Notes under the pieces: model-generated | Told to the model about the DNA's origin: nothing | Database searches by the model: none | The model's input: only the letters and a program-made list of their open reading frames with translations | Shown here: one piece after another, positions 1-8,312 of the stretch | Numbering within the stretch: the stretch's first letter is position 1 | Layout of the letters: each line of letters begins with the position of its first letter | Assembly (NCBI GenBank): GCA_017471825.1 | Contig: JAFURQ010000011.1 | Location: forward strand, 62,001 to 126,000 | DNA from: Clostridia bacterium | Lineage (GTDB): Bacteria; Bacillota; Clostridia; Oscillospirales; CAG-272 | Length of the DNA stretch: 64,000 nt | Reading direction: 5' to 3' | Program-made: the position numbers and the translations under genes

Positions 1-677
1 TTCAAGATATGTTCAGCATATTGGATATCCCCGGGAACGGTTATTTTGATATTTTCTTTTCCGACATCCGTACAAAAAACCTTATAACCCGCCATTTCGA
101 CGAGCATATTGTCATCGGTTACGGTGTCATCGATTTTTTCAGCACACGACAACGCTTTTTTGTATATTTCCACGCTGAAAATCTGCGGTGTCGATGCCAT
201 CATCACCAAGGCCCTTTTCGGAGTATACTCAACAAAGCCTTCGTTATCTATTATCTTAACTGTATCAACAGCTGGAGTTGCGGCGGTGGCGGCTCCGTAT
301 TTTATAGCATCAGAAAGCACGTCGGTTATCATTTCCGGCGTTATCAGACATCTTGCGGCATCGTGAATAGCTACAAAATCGGTTTTTTCCGGAATAGCGA
401 GAAATCCTATCCTCGCAGATTCTGCTCTTGTTTTTCCGCCGACAACAACGCAAACGAGCTTTTTTATTTCTGAAAGCTCACGCATAACAAACTGCCGCTC
501 ATCTTCGCGGATTACGACCACAATGCTAGAGATATCATCGCATAAATCGAAGGCAGAAACAGCCCGTTTAAGCACGCTCTCTCCTAAAAGCGACATGCAC
601 TGTTTAGTTGTTTCTGCTTTCATTCGATTACCGCTTCCCGCAGCCAAAATTACCGCCGCTGTAGTGTATTTTCTCAT
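1..677 (-). CDS. ispD: 2-C-methyl-D-erythritol 4-phosphate cytidylyltransferase (partial, 3' end outside window)
   Basis: Reading the minus strand from the ATG at 677 gives 225 codons without a stop up to the window edge, so the C-terminus is missing. The protein begins MRKYTTAAVILAAGSGNRM, the glycine-rich nucleotidyltransferase loop, followed by TTKQ in place of the usual PKQ. Further IspD-type blocks are visible: HDAAR, ATPAVDTVK, STPQIFS and a TDDN-type acidic motif. IspD transfers CMP from CTP to methylerythritol phosphate in the non-mevalonate isoprenoid pathway. The kinase of the same pathway, ispE, lies 50 kb away in this window. The gene starts 8 bases after the stop of the upstream small gene, so the two are probably co-transcribed. 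TarI-type sugar cytidylyltransferases are related and cannot be fully excluded. Confidence 0.88.
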   Translation of the reverse strand, partial: MRKYTTAAVILAAGSGNRMKAETTKQCMSLLGESVLKRAVSAFDLCDDISSIVVVIREDERQFVMRELSEIKKLVCVVVGGKTRAESARIGFLAIPEKTDFVAIHDAARCLITPEMITDVLSDAIKYGAATAATPAVDTVKIIDNEGFVEYTPKRALVMMASTPQIFSVEIYKKALSCAEKIDDTVTDDNMLVEMAGYKVFCTDVGKENIKITVPGDIQYAEHIL

Positions 678-685
678 CTCTGCAC

Positions 686-1024
686 CTATTTCCTGTAATA
701 TACAAAATGAACGGTTATCACGCGCACTTTCCCGTCCTCGAGCAAATTCGGCCCTTTAATAACTACACCGTCGCCGCTCATAAGGTTGCTCGCCTCAAGA
801 TCGCGAACCTTGCAGACGAAAAGTCTATCTCCCGATGAATCAACAATAAAATCATCTCCGTGCAAGCAAAGCGCGCCGCCCCTGCCTATTACGTCTTCAT
901 TGCCGTCACGATGCTCTGTTACATATTTAATCGCCTGACCGTGTAACGATTTTGCCCTTTCAAGCCTAAAGGCATAACTGTTCGGATTTTTATTTGTACC
1001 GAATATCTTTGAAAATATAGACAC
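686..1024 (-). CDS. hypothetical 112-residue protein upstream of ispD
   Basis: A 112-residue frame starting at a GTG codon (1024) with an AAAGGG-type ribosome binding site about 10 bases upstream. I do not recognise a family. The N-terminus (MSIFSKIFG) is amphipathic, the middle is glycine-rich and acidic with a GRGGALCLHGDDF stretch, and the C-terminal half looks like a small beta-rich fold (FVCKVRDLEA, VVIKGPNLLEDGKVRVITVHFVYY). There is no signal peptide or membrane segment. It is followed 8 bases later by ispD, so the two form a probable operon, with a promoter at 1057-1085. A role connected with IspD is only an inference from position. Confidence 0.65.
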   Translation of the reverse strand: MSIFSKIFGTNKNPNSYAFRLERAKSLHGQAIKYVTEHRDGNEDVIGRGGALCLHGDDFIVDSSGDRLFVCKVRDLEASNLMSGDGVVIKGPNLLEDGKVRVITVHFVYYRK

Positions 1025-1056
1025 GCAAGCACCGCCCTTTCATATTTACCGATTTA

Positions 1057-1085
1057 ATTTTACCATAAAACACAGAAAATTGAAA
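1057..1085 (-). promoter_or_regulatory. predicted sigma-A-type promoter for the orf112-ispD operon
   Basis: On the minus strand TTTCAA (1085-1080), a 17-base spacer and TAAAAT (1062-1057) lie about 35 bases before the GTG start at 1024. It is divergent from the mraZ promoter about 90 bases away. Assigned by eye from spacing and hexamer match. Confidence 0.45.
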
Positions 1086-1154
1086 TACTTTTTCGCAAAA
1101 TATTTGTTCTAAAAAATATTTTTTGCTTTTTTTGAACTTTTTTTATAAAAACTA

Positions 1155-1183
1155 TTGATTTTTCACAATTTGTGTATTATAAT
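1155..1183 (+). promoter_or_regulatory. predicted promoter of the dcw (mraZ) operon
   Basis: TTGATT (1155-1160), a 17-base spacer and a perfect TATAAT (1178-1183). Transcription would start near 1190, exactly where the MraZ-type repeats begin, with the mraZ start codon at 1256. Confidence 0.75.
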
Positions 1184-1189
1184 AGTAAC

Positions 1190-1217
1190 AAAGTGGGGCG
1201 AAGTGGGGCAAAAGTGT
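1190..1217 (+). promoter_or_regulatory. MraZ-binding-type direct repeats (operator)
   Basis: Three AAGTGG/AAGTGT units begin at 1191, 1201 and 1212, spaced 10 and 11 bases, about one helical turn each. The first two share AAGTGGGGC. MraZ from several bacteria is known to bind tandem TGGG- or AAAGTGG-type repeats just upstream of its own gene and repress the operon. The position over the expected transcription start, directly before mraZ, fits autorepression. Confidence 0.7.
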
Positions 1218-1255
1218 TCTATTTTCCCAAAAATTAGTGATAAGGAGGTAAGGCA

Positions 1256-1678
1256 ATGTCTTTTGTAGGTTCATACTCGCATTCCATGGATGCTAAGAAG
1301 CGAGTTTTCATCCCTTCAAAGTTTCGCGACGATCTTGGCGAAGAATTTTACATAACCAGAAAATTTGATGCTTACCTCTCAATATATACCGCGGAGGATT
1401 GGGAGGTTTACGTAGACAAAATTTCGAAGCTTCCCGAGGCTGATGCAGAGGAATTCCAAGATTTTATTCTTGGTGCCGCGCAGAAATGCACTCCCGATGC
1501 AAGCGGAAGAATAATAATTGACGAAAGATTACTTAAGCACGCTCAAATAACCAAAAACATGGTGTTTGTTGGAACAGGCAAACAAATTCGCGTTTGGTCT
1601 GAAGAAATCTGGACCGAGCGTGAGAAAAACCGCGACTACGAGAAAATGCGCGAAATCATGCGCCAATACGGACTATAA
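1256..1678 (+). CDS. mraZ: transcriptional regulator MraZ
   Basis: A 140-residue protein with two AbrB-like repeats of the MraZ family. The first has the typical opening GSYSHSMDAKKRVFIPSKFR; the second contains DASGRIIIDERL with the conserved D-x-x-GR signature. An AAGGAGGTA ribosome binding site lies at 1242-1250, 5 bases before the ATG. MraZ is a DNA-binding ring-forming protein and usually the first gene of the dcw cluster, where it represses its own promoter; matching repeats lie at 1190-1217. Length is usual for the family. rsmH follows 20 bases later. Confidence 0.96.
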   Translation: MSFVGSYSHSMDAKKRVFIPSKFRDDLGEEFYITRKFDAYLSIYTAEDWEVYVDKISKLPEADAEEFQDFILGAAQKCTPDASGRIIIDERLLKHAQITKNMVFVGTGKQIRVWSEEIWTEREKNRDYEKMREIMRQYGL

Positions 1679-1698
1679 TATAATGAAAGGAAAACGAT

Positions 1699-2640
1699 AT
1701 GGATATCCAATTTTCTCATACCTCGGTGCTTCTTAACGAATGCATTGAAGCGTTGAATATACGAAATGGATATACATACATCGACTGTACTGCCGGCGGT
1801 GGCGGTCATTCCCTTGAAATTGCAAAAAGATTAGGTCCCGATTCACGACTCATATGCTTTGACCGTGATAAAGCGGCCATAGCCGCCGCGAAAAAACGTC
1901 TCGCAGACTTTCTTGATAAGGTTACGTTCATAAATGATAACTTTTCAAGTCTTTCCGAGGTCATTGCGGATTTGAAGATAACAAATCTCGGCGGAGTTTT
2001 AGCCGATCTTGGATGCTCTTCTCACCAGTTTGATACCGCAGAGCGCGGATTTAGCTATATGCAGGATGCTAAACTGGATATGAGAATGGATACCGATGCT
2101 TCTCTTTCTGCTTATAACGTAGTCAACGAATATTCCGAAGAAGCTTTAAAAAGAATTTTATTTGAATACGGTGAAGAAAAGTTTTCGGCGAAAATTGCTT
2201 CCGCAATTTGCAAAAGACGCCAGGACAAGCCTATTGAAACTACATCCGAGCTTGCAAATATCGTGAAGGCTGCAATTCCTGCCGCAAAGAGGGTCGACGG
2301 TCCTCATCCCGCAAAGCGCACCTTTCAGGCTATACGAATTGAAGTTAACGGCGAGCTTGATGCAATAAAGCCTTTAATAGTTGCTGCAACTCAAAATCTT
2401 GTTTCAACCGGTCGTATCGCAATAATCTCATTCCATTCGTTAGAGGATAGAATTGTGAAGCTCTCATATAGAGATTATACTGGCGGTTGCACTTGTCCGC
2501 GAGATTTCCCCGTTTGCGTGTGTGGCAAAAAGCCATTACTTAAAGAAATTTCCAAAAAACCGATACTCCCCACTGAAGAAGAAATAACTGTGAATCCGCG
2601 TTCCAGAAGCGCAAAGCTCAGAATTGCGGAAAAAATCTAA
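1699..2640 (+). CDS. rsmH: 16S rRNA (cytosine(1402)-N(4))-methyltransferase
   Basis: A 313-residue enzyme of the RsmH/MraW family. Visible blocks are HTSVLLNE at the N-terminus, YIDCTAGGGGHS (SAM-binding glycine loop), GVLADLGCSSHQFD, RGFSY and a LDMRMD segment, then RTFQAIRIEVN, ISFHSLEDRIVK, and a C-terminal PRSRSAKLR. It adds the N4-methyl group to C1402 of 16S rRNA in the decoding centre, using SAM. It sits in its canonical place after mraZ with an AAAGGA ribosome binding site. Confidence 0.97.
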   Translation: MDIQFSHTSVLLNECIEALNIRNGYTYIDCTAGGGGHSLEIAKRLGPDSRLICFDRDKAAIAAAKKRLADFLDKVTFINDNFSSLSEVIADLKITNLGGVLADLGCSSHQFDTAERGFSYMQDAKLDMRMDTDASLSAYNVVNEYSEEALKRILFEYGEEKFSAKIASAICKRRQDKPIETTSELANIVKAAIPAAKRVDGPHPAKRTFQAIRIEVNGELDAIKPLIVAATQNLVSTGRIAIISFHSLEDRIVKLSYRDYTGGCTCPRDFPVCVCGKKPLLKEISKKPILPTEEEITVNPRSRSAKLRIAEKI

Positions 2641-2652
2641 AGGAGAAGAACA

Positions 2653-3078
2653 ATGACCAACATGAACGCTTACGAAACGCTTTATAATAATATGAAGAAA
2701 AAATTTACGGTTACAAGCGACAATTGCGAATATACGCTTGGCGAATATATGTTGATGAAGGCTGAGGCGCGCAAGGAAAACACTTCCCTCCCCGTTGCAC
2801 GTACCGCAGAAGCTCAAAATCATTCGGTCGCTGCTATCGTCTCTTACGTCAACGAAAAGCTTACAGTCAAAAAAGCTCCGGTAAAGGATAAAACCATACG
2901 TGCTTTTCCCTTCCGCACCTCTGCGGCTGCATTTCTGTCTGCCGTGGTCGCTTGCGCTCTGATATTCTCGTACGGCATCTTTACTCTCCGCGGAACCTCG
3001 AACACTCCCACCACTGTTGATGCAAGAGAGGATACAACCGCAAGCGAAAGCTACGATATAGAAGCTACCAGAAAATAA
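2653..3078 (+). CDS. single-pass membrane protein in the ftsL position
   Basis: A 141-residue protein starting 12 bases after rsmH, behind AAAGGAG. About 90 mostly charged cytoplasmic residues precede one hydrophobic segment (about residues 93-112, AAAFLSAVVACALIFSYGIF), followed by only about 30 acidic and polar residues outside. In dcw clusters this slot between rsmH and ftsI holds ftsL. FtsL, however, normally has a short N-terminus, a membrane anchor and then a long coiled coil. Here the proportions are inverted and no heptad pattern is visible outside the membrane. It may be a very divergent FtsL-like protein or an unrelated replacement. The gene itself is well supported by start, spacing and context; its function is not. 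Confidence 0.8.
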   Translation: MTNMNAYETLYNNMKKKFTVTSDNCEYTLGEYMLMKAEARKENTSLPVARTAEAQNHSVAAIVSYVNEKLTVKKAPVKDKTIRAFPFRTSAAAFLSAVVACALIFSYGIFTLRGTSNTPTTVDAREDTTASESYDIEATRK

Positions 3079-3108
3079 TCCGTCATATTTTAGATAACAA
3101 GCAAATAA

Positions 3109-3190
3109 AATATAGCGATGACTTTATAAGTTGTCGCTATATTCTATTTTAAAGAAAATGCGACACTGCGGTGTCGCATTTTCTTTTTCG
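3109..3190 (+). terminator. two tandem hairpins between the ftsL-position gene and the PBP gene
   Basis: Hairpin 1 pairs 3109-3122 with 3130-3143 (14 pairs including two G-U; 7-base loop) followed by CTATTTT. Hairpin 2 pairs 3151-3166 with 3171-3186 perfectly (16 bp, loop TGCG) and continues into TTTTC, immediately before the GAGG ribosome binding site of the PBP gene. Both look like intrinsic terminators. Because no new promoter is evident, they may act as a partial terminator or attenuator within the dcw operon. Confidence 0.75.
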
Positions 3191-3199
3191 AGGAAATAA

Positions 3200-5443
3200 A
3201 TGAAGAAAAATAGCTTTTACAACACAAAAAACAGGCAAACCGCAGGCAAACGAGTAGCTTTTCTTTTAACAGTATTTTTGATTTTTTTATCCTTTCTTGT
3301 CTCCAACCTATTCAAGCTTCAGGTTGGAATGCACGACTATTACACCGATAAGGTATACGATCAAATAACTACCACATCCTCGCTTCGTGCACAACGCGGC
3401 AATATTTACGATACCAATATGAATTTGTTGGCAACAACAAATACCTCATGGAGAGTTTTCATCTCGACGAAGGATATAAAAAAGGCCGAGAAGGAAAGCG
3501 GAAAAAAATACAGCAAAATCATATCAAACGGACTTGCAAGCATTTTATCTCTCGATGCATCGACTCTTCTTAAAAAAATCGAGCAATCCAACGTCCTCGA
3601 TATAACGGTTAAAAAATCCGCCACAAAAAACGAATGCCTCGCGGTAATGGATTTCGTAGTAAAAAACTCTCTTGAGAGCTTGGTTTTTACCGAAGCTCAA
3701 AGCTCCAGATACTATCCTGAAAGCACTCTTGCGGCGCACGTTTTAGGCTTCTCGGGTAGCGATAATCAGGGATTGTACGGCTTGGAATACTATTACGACA
3801 GCTTTTTGAGCGGAACCGACGGATATTACCTGTATGCAAAGGATGCAAACGGAAATGCGCTGTCGACGGAGTATGCGACTTGCGTTCCTGCGAAGGACGG
3901 GTACAGCCTCGTAACAACCATAGATACCTACGTTCAAGCAAAATTGGAGAGCCAGCTCGCACAGGCGGTTCAAAATCACAATGTTACCGGACGCGCTACG
4001 GGTATTGTTATGGACGTCAAAACCGGAGCCATACTCGCAATGGCAACCTCATCCCCCTTTGATCCCAACAATCCTTACGAGCTTGATGAGTTATCTAAGG
4101 AAAAGCTCGCATCATGCGGTTTCGCAGTCGGAAGCAGTGAATATACGGAATATAAAAAGGAGCTCCTCGAGGTTATGTGGTCTAACAAAGCCATAACCGA
4201 AACATATGAGCCTGGTTCTACCTTTAAAATCATAACCGTTGCCTCTGCTGTTGATCTTGGCGTGGTAAATATGAATGACACCTTCTCCTGCCGTGGCTAT
4301 CATACCGTTGGCGGTTGGCGAATAAAGTGCCACAAAATTAAAGGCCACGGTGCTTCATTTCCCCTTTCATACGGTCTGCAAATGTCATGCAATCCAACCA
4401 TGATGCAGGTTGCAGAGAGGGTTGGAAGCAGCAATTTTTATTCCTATATTGAAGGGTTCGGTTATTTTGAAAAGAGCGGAATCGATCTGCCGAGCGAAGC
4501 CTCGACAATATTTCACAAGGAAGAAGCAATCGGCTCAACAGAGCTTGCAACAGCTTCATTCGGTCAAAGATTTAAGGTTACCGTGATTAATCATTTAAAT
4601 GCTATTTGCGCCGTCGCCAACGGCGGAAAGCTCGTGACACCGTACGTTGTCGAGAAAATAATAGACGAAAACGGAGATTCTGTTTACGAGCACGAGGTAG
4701 AGGTAAAGCGCCAGGTCATTTCGGAGGCTGTTGCGGCCGAAGTAAGCGCAGTTCTCGAAAAGGGCGTAAGCGGTGAGGGTGGCGCAAAAAATGCCCGTGT
4801 TGAGGGATATCAGGTCGCCGCAAAGACCGGAACATCAGAAAAATTCGACGTCCTCGATGAAAACGGAAATTCATATCTCAGAATAGGTTCAACCGTTGCA
4901 TACAATATCAGCGCAGACGGCGGAATAGCCACAATTATCGTTGTCGACGAGCCGCAATCAAACGTAAAATACGGCAGTGTAGTTGCGGCACCATACGTTT
5001 CCGCGCTTTTGTCGGACGTTCTTCCCTATCTTGAATTTAAGTCTACGAGCGAAAGCAACGAAATCAGTGTCCCGAATATGGTAGGCTTGCCTGTCGAGAG
5101 CGCAACGCAAGAATTAAAGAAATTAAACTTAAAATACGAGATTATCGGCGACGGAAGTGTTGTTTTGTCGCAAACCCCCACGCTTTTTGATAAAGCGATA
5201 CCGGAATTATGCACCATCTATATTTATACGGACAAAAAGCAACAGTTGGTTTCTGTACCCTCACTCGTAGGCATGAGCGTAGCAGAAGCGACAAAAGCAG
5301 CTATCGACACGGGGTTAAATATTGAGCTTACAGGAAGCGGAGATGGCGGTACCGTAATAGAACAGTCACTTCCGTCAGGTGCTGTAGTTGAAAAAGGTAG
5401 CGTAATAAAGCTAAAAACCATGGTTACAGATTTTGAGGACTGA
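3200..5443 (+). CDS. ftsI: class B penicillin-binding protein with two PASTA domains (FtsI/SpoVD/PBP2x type)
   Basis: A 747-residue membrane-anchored peptidoglycan transpeptidase. One N-terminal membrane segment (about residues 18-38, FLLTVFLIFLSFLVSNLF) is followed by the PBP dimerisation domain (RAQRGNIYDTN) and a transpeptidase domain. The latter has the catalytic SxxK (STFK, about residue 339), SxN (SCN, about 395) and KTG (KTGTSEKF, about 542). Two PASTA repeats follow at about 620-680 and 685-745, each beginning with a VPxxVG motif. This architecture is that of SpoVD and PBP2x in Firmicutes; the septal enzyme FtsI is the functional counterpart. The position before murE supports a septal or spore-wall role. 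Which of the two it serves cannot be told here. Confidence 0.93.
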   Translation: MKKNSFYNTKNRQTAGKRVAFLLTVFLIFLSFLVSNLFKLQVGMHDYYTDKVYDQITTTSSLRAQRGNIYDTNMNLLATTNTSWRVFISTKDIKKAEKESGKKYSKIISNGLASILSLDASTLLKKIEQSNVLDITVKKSATKNECLAVMDFVVKNSLESLVFTEAQSSRYYPESTLAAHVLGFSGSDNQGLYGLEYYYDSFLSGTDGYYLYAKDANGNALSTEYATCVPAKDGYSLVTTIDTYVQAKLESQLAQAVQNHNVTGRATGIVMDVKTGAILAMATSSPFDPNNPYELDELSKEKLASCGFAVGSSEYTEYKKELLEVMWSNKAITETYEPGSTFKIITVASAVDLGVVNMNDTFSCRGYHTVGGWRIKCHKIKGHGASFPLSYGLQMSCNPTMMQVAERVGSSNFYSYIEGFGYFEKSGIDLPSEASTIFHKEEAIGSTELATASFGQRFKVTVINHLNAICAVANGGKLVTPYVVEKIIDENGDSVYEHEVEVKRQVISEAVAAEVSAVLEKGVSGEGGAKNARVEGYQVAAKTGTSEKFDVLDENGNSYLRIGSTVAYNISADGGIATIIVVDEPQSNVKYGSVVAAPYVSALLSDVLPYLEFKSTSESNEISVPNMVGLPVESATQELKKLNLKYEIIGDGSVVLSQTPTLFDKAIPELCTIYIYTDKKQQLVSVPSLVGMSVAEATKAAIDTGLNIELTGSGDGGTVIEQSLPSGAVVEKGSVIKLKTMVTDFED

Positions 5444-5459
5444 TATAAGGAGAAAAAAT

Positions 5460-6947
5460 ATGAAGCTTTCCGACGTTTTATTCAAAAATGAATATAAGTG
5501 CGATACCGATGTGTCAGATTTAGAGTTTGAAAGTATCACATCTGACATCAATCAGCTAAACGAAAATTGCTTATTTGTTTTTACACGCGGAGTCAACCAT
5601 GACAAAACCAAGCAGTTGGAATATGCAATAGAAAAACAGCCAAGAGCGATAGTATGCGATATAAGTCTTAATGTGAACGCTTCGATTCCAATAATCGTTG
5701 TCGATAACGCAAGAAAAGCGTTATCATACATGTTATCGAGGTTTTACGCTATCGACTACGAAAAAATCAGCATTATAGGTGTCACGGGAACTAACGGAAA
5801 AACCACAACCGCGACCATAATTTATGAAATATTAAAGTATGCGAATTATAAGGTAGGGTTTATAGGCACCGGAAAAATTTGCTATTGCGGCTTGGATTTT
5901 GTGGGAGAAAACTATTCGATGACTACGCCGGATCCGGAAACCCTTTATAAAACGATAAAGGAAATGCAGGAAAAAGGGTGCGAGGTGGTAGTTATGGAGG
6001 TATCAAGCCACGCATTGACGCTTGAGAAGGTTGCCCCAATTCCCTTTTCGTATTCGGTATTTACCAACCTGTCCCACGAGCACATGGATTTCCATAAAGA
6101 TATAGATAGCTATTACCGCGAAAAATTAAAGCTTTTTTCCCAAAGCAAAAACGGAGTTTTTAATGCGGATGACAAATATTCCTGCAGAGCTATGAGCGAT
6201 GCGTTTGACAAATGCAACGTGCTTAGCGTAGGGGTGCTTTGGGATGCAGAAGCAATGGCAAGAGACGTTGAGCTAAACGGCTTCGACGGAAGCACTTATA
6301 TTTATCGTGAAAGCAATCTCATTTTCAAGGTTAAGTTAAAGCTTCCCGGATATTATAATATATACAATTCATTGCTGGCTCTGAAGTGTACTATTGCTTT
6401 TGGAGTAAAGCCTTATATTGCCAAAGAAGCTGTAAGCAAGATAGAAAGGATCGACGGGCGGTTTGAAATAATCAGGGACAGTGTCACTGTAATCATAGAC
6501 TATGCGCACACGGAGGAAGCCTTTTCAAGTATACTAAAAGCTGTAAATTCATTCAAAAAAACGAGGCAGAATGTAATAACTGTATTTGGATGTGGCGGCA
6601 ATCGCGACCGTGATAAACGTCCGAAAATGGCAAGAGCCGCAGAAAAAGAATCCACCTTTTTAATAATTACACAGGACAATTCAAGAGATGAAAACGAAAT
6701 AGACATCATCAGCGATATCGTTGACGGGATCTCCGATAAATCTAAATACCGTATATGTATATCAAGAGAAGCGGCAATAACCGAAGCTATCGTTTCAGCT
6801 AATGATGATGACATAATTCTGATTTTGGGAAAAGGGCACGAAAAATATAACATAGACAAAAACGGCTACCACCCCTTTGACGAGCACAAGATCGTCAATG
6901 ATGCCCTAAAAAAACGCCGAGAGAGGATCGGAAATCAATGCGAATAA
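5460..6947 (+). CDS. murE: UDP-N-acetylmuramoyl-tripeptide synthetase (MurE)
   Basis: A 495-residue Mur ligase. The start at 5460 is chosen because ATAAGGAG lies 7-10 bases upstream; an upstream in-frame start would overlap the PBP gene. The central domain carries the P-loop GVTGTNGKTTT (about residue 109), TTPDPETLY and EVSSHAL; the C-terminal domain has RIDGRFE, VIIDYAHTEEAF and FGCGGNRDRDKRP. MurE adds the third amino acid to UDP-MurNAc-L-Ala-D-Glu in the cytoplasm. The specificity loop reads DNSRDE (about residue 405), close to the DNPR of meso-diaminopimelate-adding enzymes but with Ser for Pro. The retained Arg suggests diaminopimelate rather than lysine (inference). It overlaps murF by 10 bases. 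Confidence 0.95.
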   Translation: MKLSDVLFKNEYKCDTDVSDLEFESITSDINQLNENCLFVFTRGVNHDKTKQLEYAIEKQPRAIVCDISLNVNASIPIIVVDNARKALSYMLSRFYAIDYEKISIIGVTGTNGKTTTATIIYEILKYANYKVGFIGTGKICYCGLDFVGENYSMTTPDPETLYKTIKEMQEKGCEVVVMEVSSHALTLEKVAPIPFSYSVFTNLSHEHMDFHKDIDSYYREKLKLFSQSKNGVFNADDKYSCRAMSDAFDKCNVLSVGVLWDAEAMARDVELNGFDGSTYIYRESNLIFKVKLKLPGYYNIYNSLLALKCTIAFGVKPYIAKEAVSKIERIDGRFEIIRDSVTVIIDYAHTEEAFSSILKAVNSFKKTRQNVITVFGCGGNRDRDKRPKMARAAEKESTFLIITQDNSRDENEIDIISDIVDGISDKSKYRICISREAAITEAIVSANDDDIILILGKGHEKYNIDKNGYHPFDEHKIVNDALKKRRERIGNQCE

Positions 6948-8296
6948 AATTATCCCTTCCGCTTTCCCTTTTTGAAATCTGTTCTATTTTAGATACTGCG
7001 CGCCCCGAAGAAGACGCGACTGTTGACTACATAACTTTTGATTCAAGGACAGCCCAATCGGGTGATCTTTTTATAGCTTTAAGGGGTTCTAAATACAACG
7101 GCGCTGACTTTTCAGAGGAAGCGCTGGCAAAAAAATCGTATGTTATTGCCGAATGGGGCAACAATATTACTATGAAGGTTTCGGACGCTAAAACAGCGCT
7201 GCTTCAGCTTACGAAATATTACAAAAGCAAGCTACCTAATCTAAAGCACACGGTAGCAATAACAGGTAGTGTCGGCAAAACAACAACCAAAGAATTTGCC
7301 GCGGCTCTTCTAAGCCAAAAATACATTGTTCACGCAACGGCGAAAAATCAAAATAATTTTATCGGTGCTGCGTTTACCGTCTTTTCTGCTCCTGCCGAAA
7401 CAGAAATATTGATTCTCGAGATCGGTATGAACCATCTTGGCGAAATAAGCGAAATTTCCGGTACCGTTAATCCTGATATTGCGGTGATTACCAATATCGG
7501 TAATGCTCATATAGGGAATTTAAAAAGCAGATCCAATATCGCCAAGGCAAAAACAGAGATAACTGACGGAATGATGAACGGTACGGTTCTTGTGCCTTTT
7601 GATGAACCGTTATTATCCGGCATATCCAAAAGAATGACTGTCTCCTTAACTGACGGTCAGGCAAATTTCTTTCTTATTCCGTTGGCAATCAACGAAACCG
7701 GAAGTATATTTGATTTTTATTCCTCGAAGAAGATTTTCCTTTCCAAGCGGCTTAACGTAATAGGAAAGCATCACCTGCACTGTTTTGCGTATGCTCTTTC
7801 CGTTGCAGTCTTATTAGGTATGGACGATGCCGAATTAACGTCTGCGCTTAAACACATTGACTCAACGCTTTTAAGACAGAAAAGAATACAAATAGGACTA
7901 TATGATATTTTTGATGATACGTACAGCTCCTCACCCGAAGCAGTAATTGAAACAATGAAAATGCTTACAATATACAAAAGCATAAGAAAAAGCGCGGTGC
8001 TCGGCGATATGCTTGAGTTAGGGGACAAAAGCGAAGAAATGCACTATAAAATAGGCAAATGCGCGACTGAATGTGGGTTTAACAGACTATATCTGTACGG
8101 AAAATTTTCATCATACACTGCCCATGGTGCCGAATCAAGCGGTATGAACAAGAACAGAATTCACATTAACTCCGATATTTCCGCCCCGGAAATAACCGTA
8201 TCGCAAATAAAAGCTACATACAACGGCGAGCTTATGATCATAAAAGGATCCCACGATCTGCATATGGAAAAAATAATAACACTTTTATCTGAATAG
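6938..8296 (+). CDS. murF: UDP-MurNAc-tripeptide--D-alanyl-D-alanine ligase
   Basis: A 452-residue Mur ligase starting inside the end of murE, with GAGAGGATC as ribosome binding site. It shows the MurF N-terminal TFDSRTAQSGDLFIALRG block, the P-loop AITGSVGKTTTKE (about residue 109), a KNQNNFIGAAFT segment, EIGMNHLGEI and the late DDTYSSSPEAV and LGDMLELG blocks. It attaches D-Ala-D-Ala to the UDP-MurNAc tripeptide, completing the cytoplasmic pentapeptide precursor. Length and order after murE are usual for the dcw cluster. Confidence 0.95.
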   Translation: MRIKLSLPLSLFEICSILDTARPEEDATVDYITFDSRTAQSGDLFIALRGSKYNGADFSEEALAKKSYVIAEWGNNITMKVSDAKTALLQLTKYYKSKLPNLKHTVAITGSVGKTTTKEFAAALLSQKYIVHATAKNQNNFIGAAFTVFSAPAETEILILEIGMNHLGEISEISGTVNPDIAVITNIGNAHIGNLKSRSNIAKAKTEITDGMMNGTVLVPFDEPLLSGISKRMTVSLTDGQANFFLIPLAINETGSIFDFYSSKKIFLSKRLNVIGKHHLHCFAYALSVAVLLGMDDAELTSALKHIDSTLLRQKRIQIGLYDIFDDTYSSSPEAVIETMKMLTIYKSIRKSAVLGDMLELGDKSEEMHYKIGKCATECGFNRLYLYGKFSSYTAHGAESSGMNKNRIHINSDISAPEITVSQIKATYNGELMIIKGSHDLHMEKIITLLSE

Positions 8297-8312
8297 GACG
8301 GGAGGTGACGCC

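Noticed and set aside
5433-5459. Upstream start for murE
   Set aside because: It would overlap the PBP gene and lacks a ribosome binding site, whereas the ATG at 5460 has AAGGAG at good spacing.
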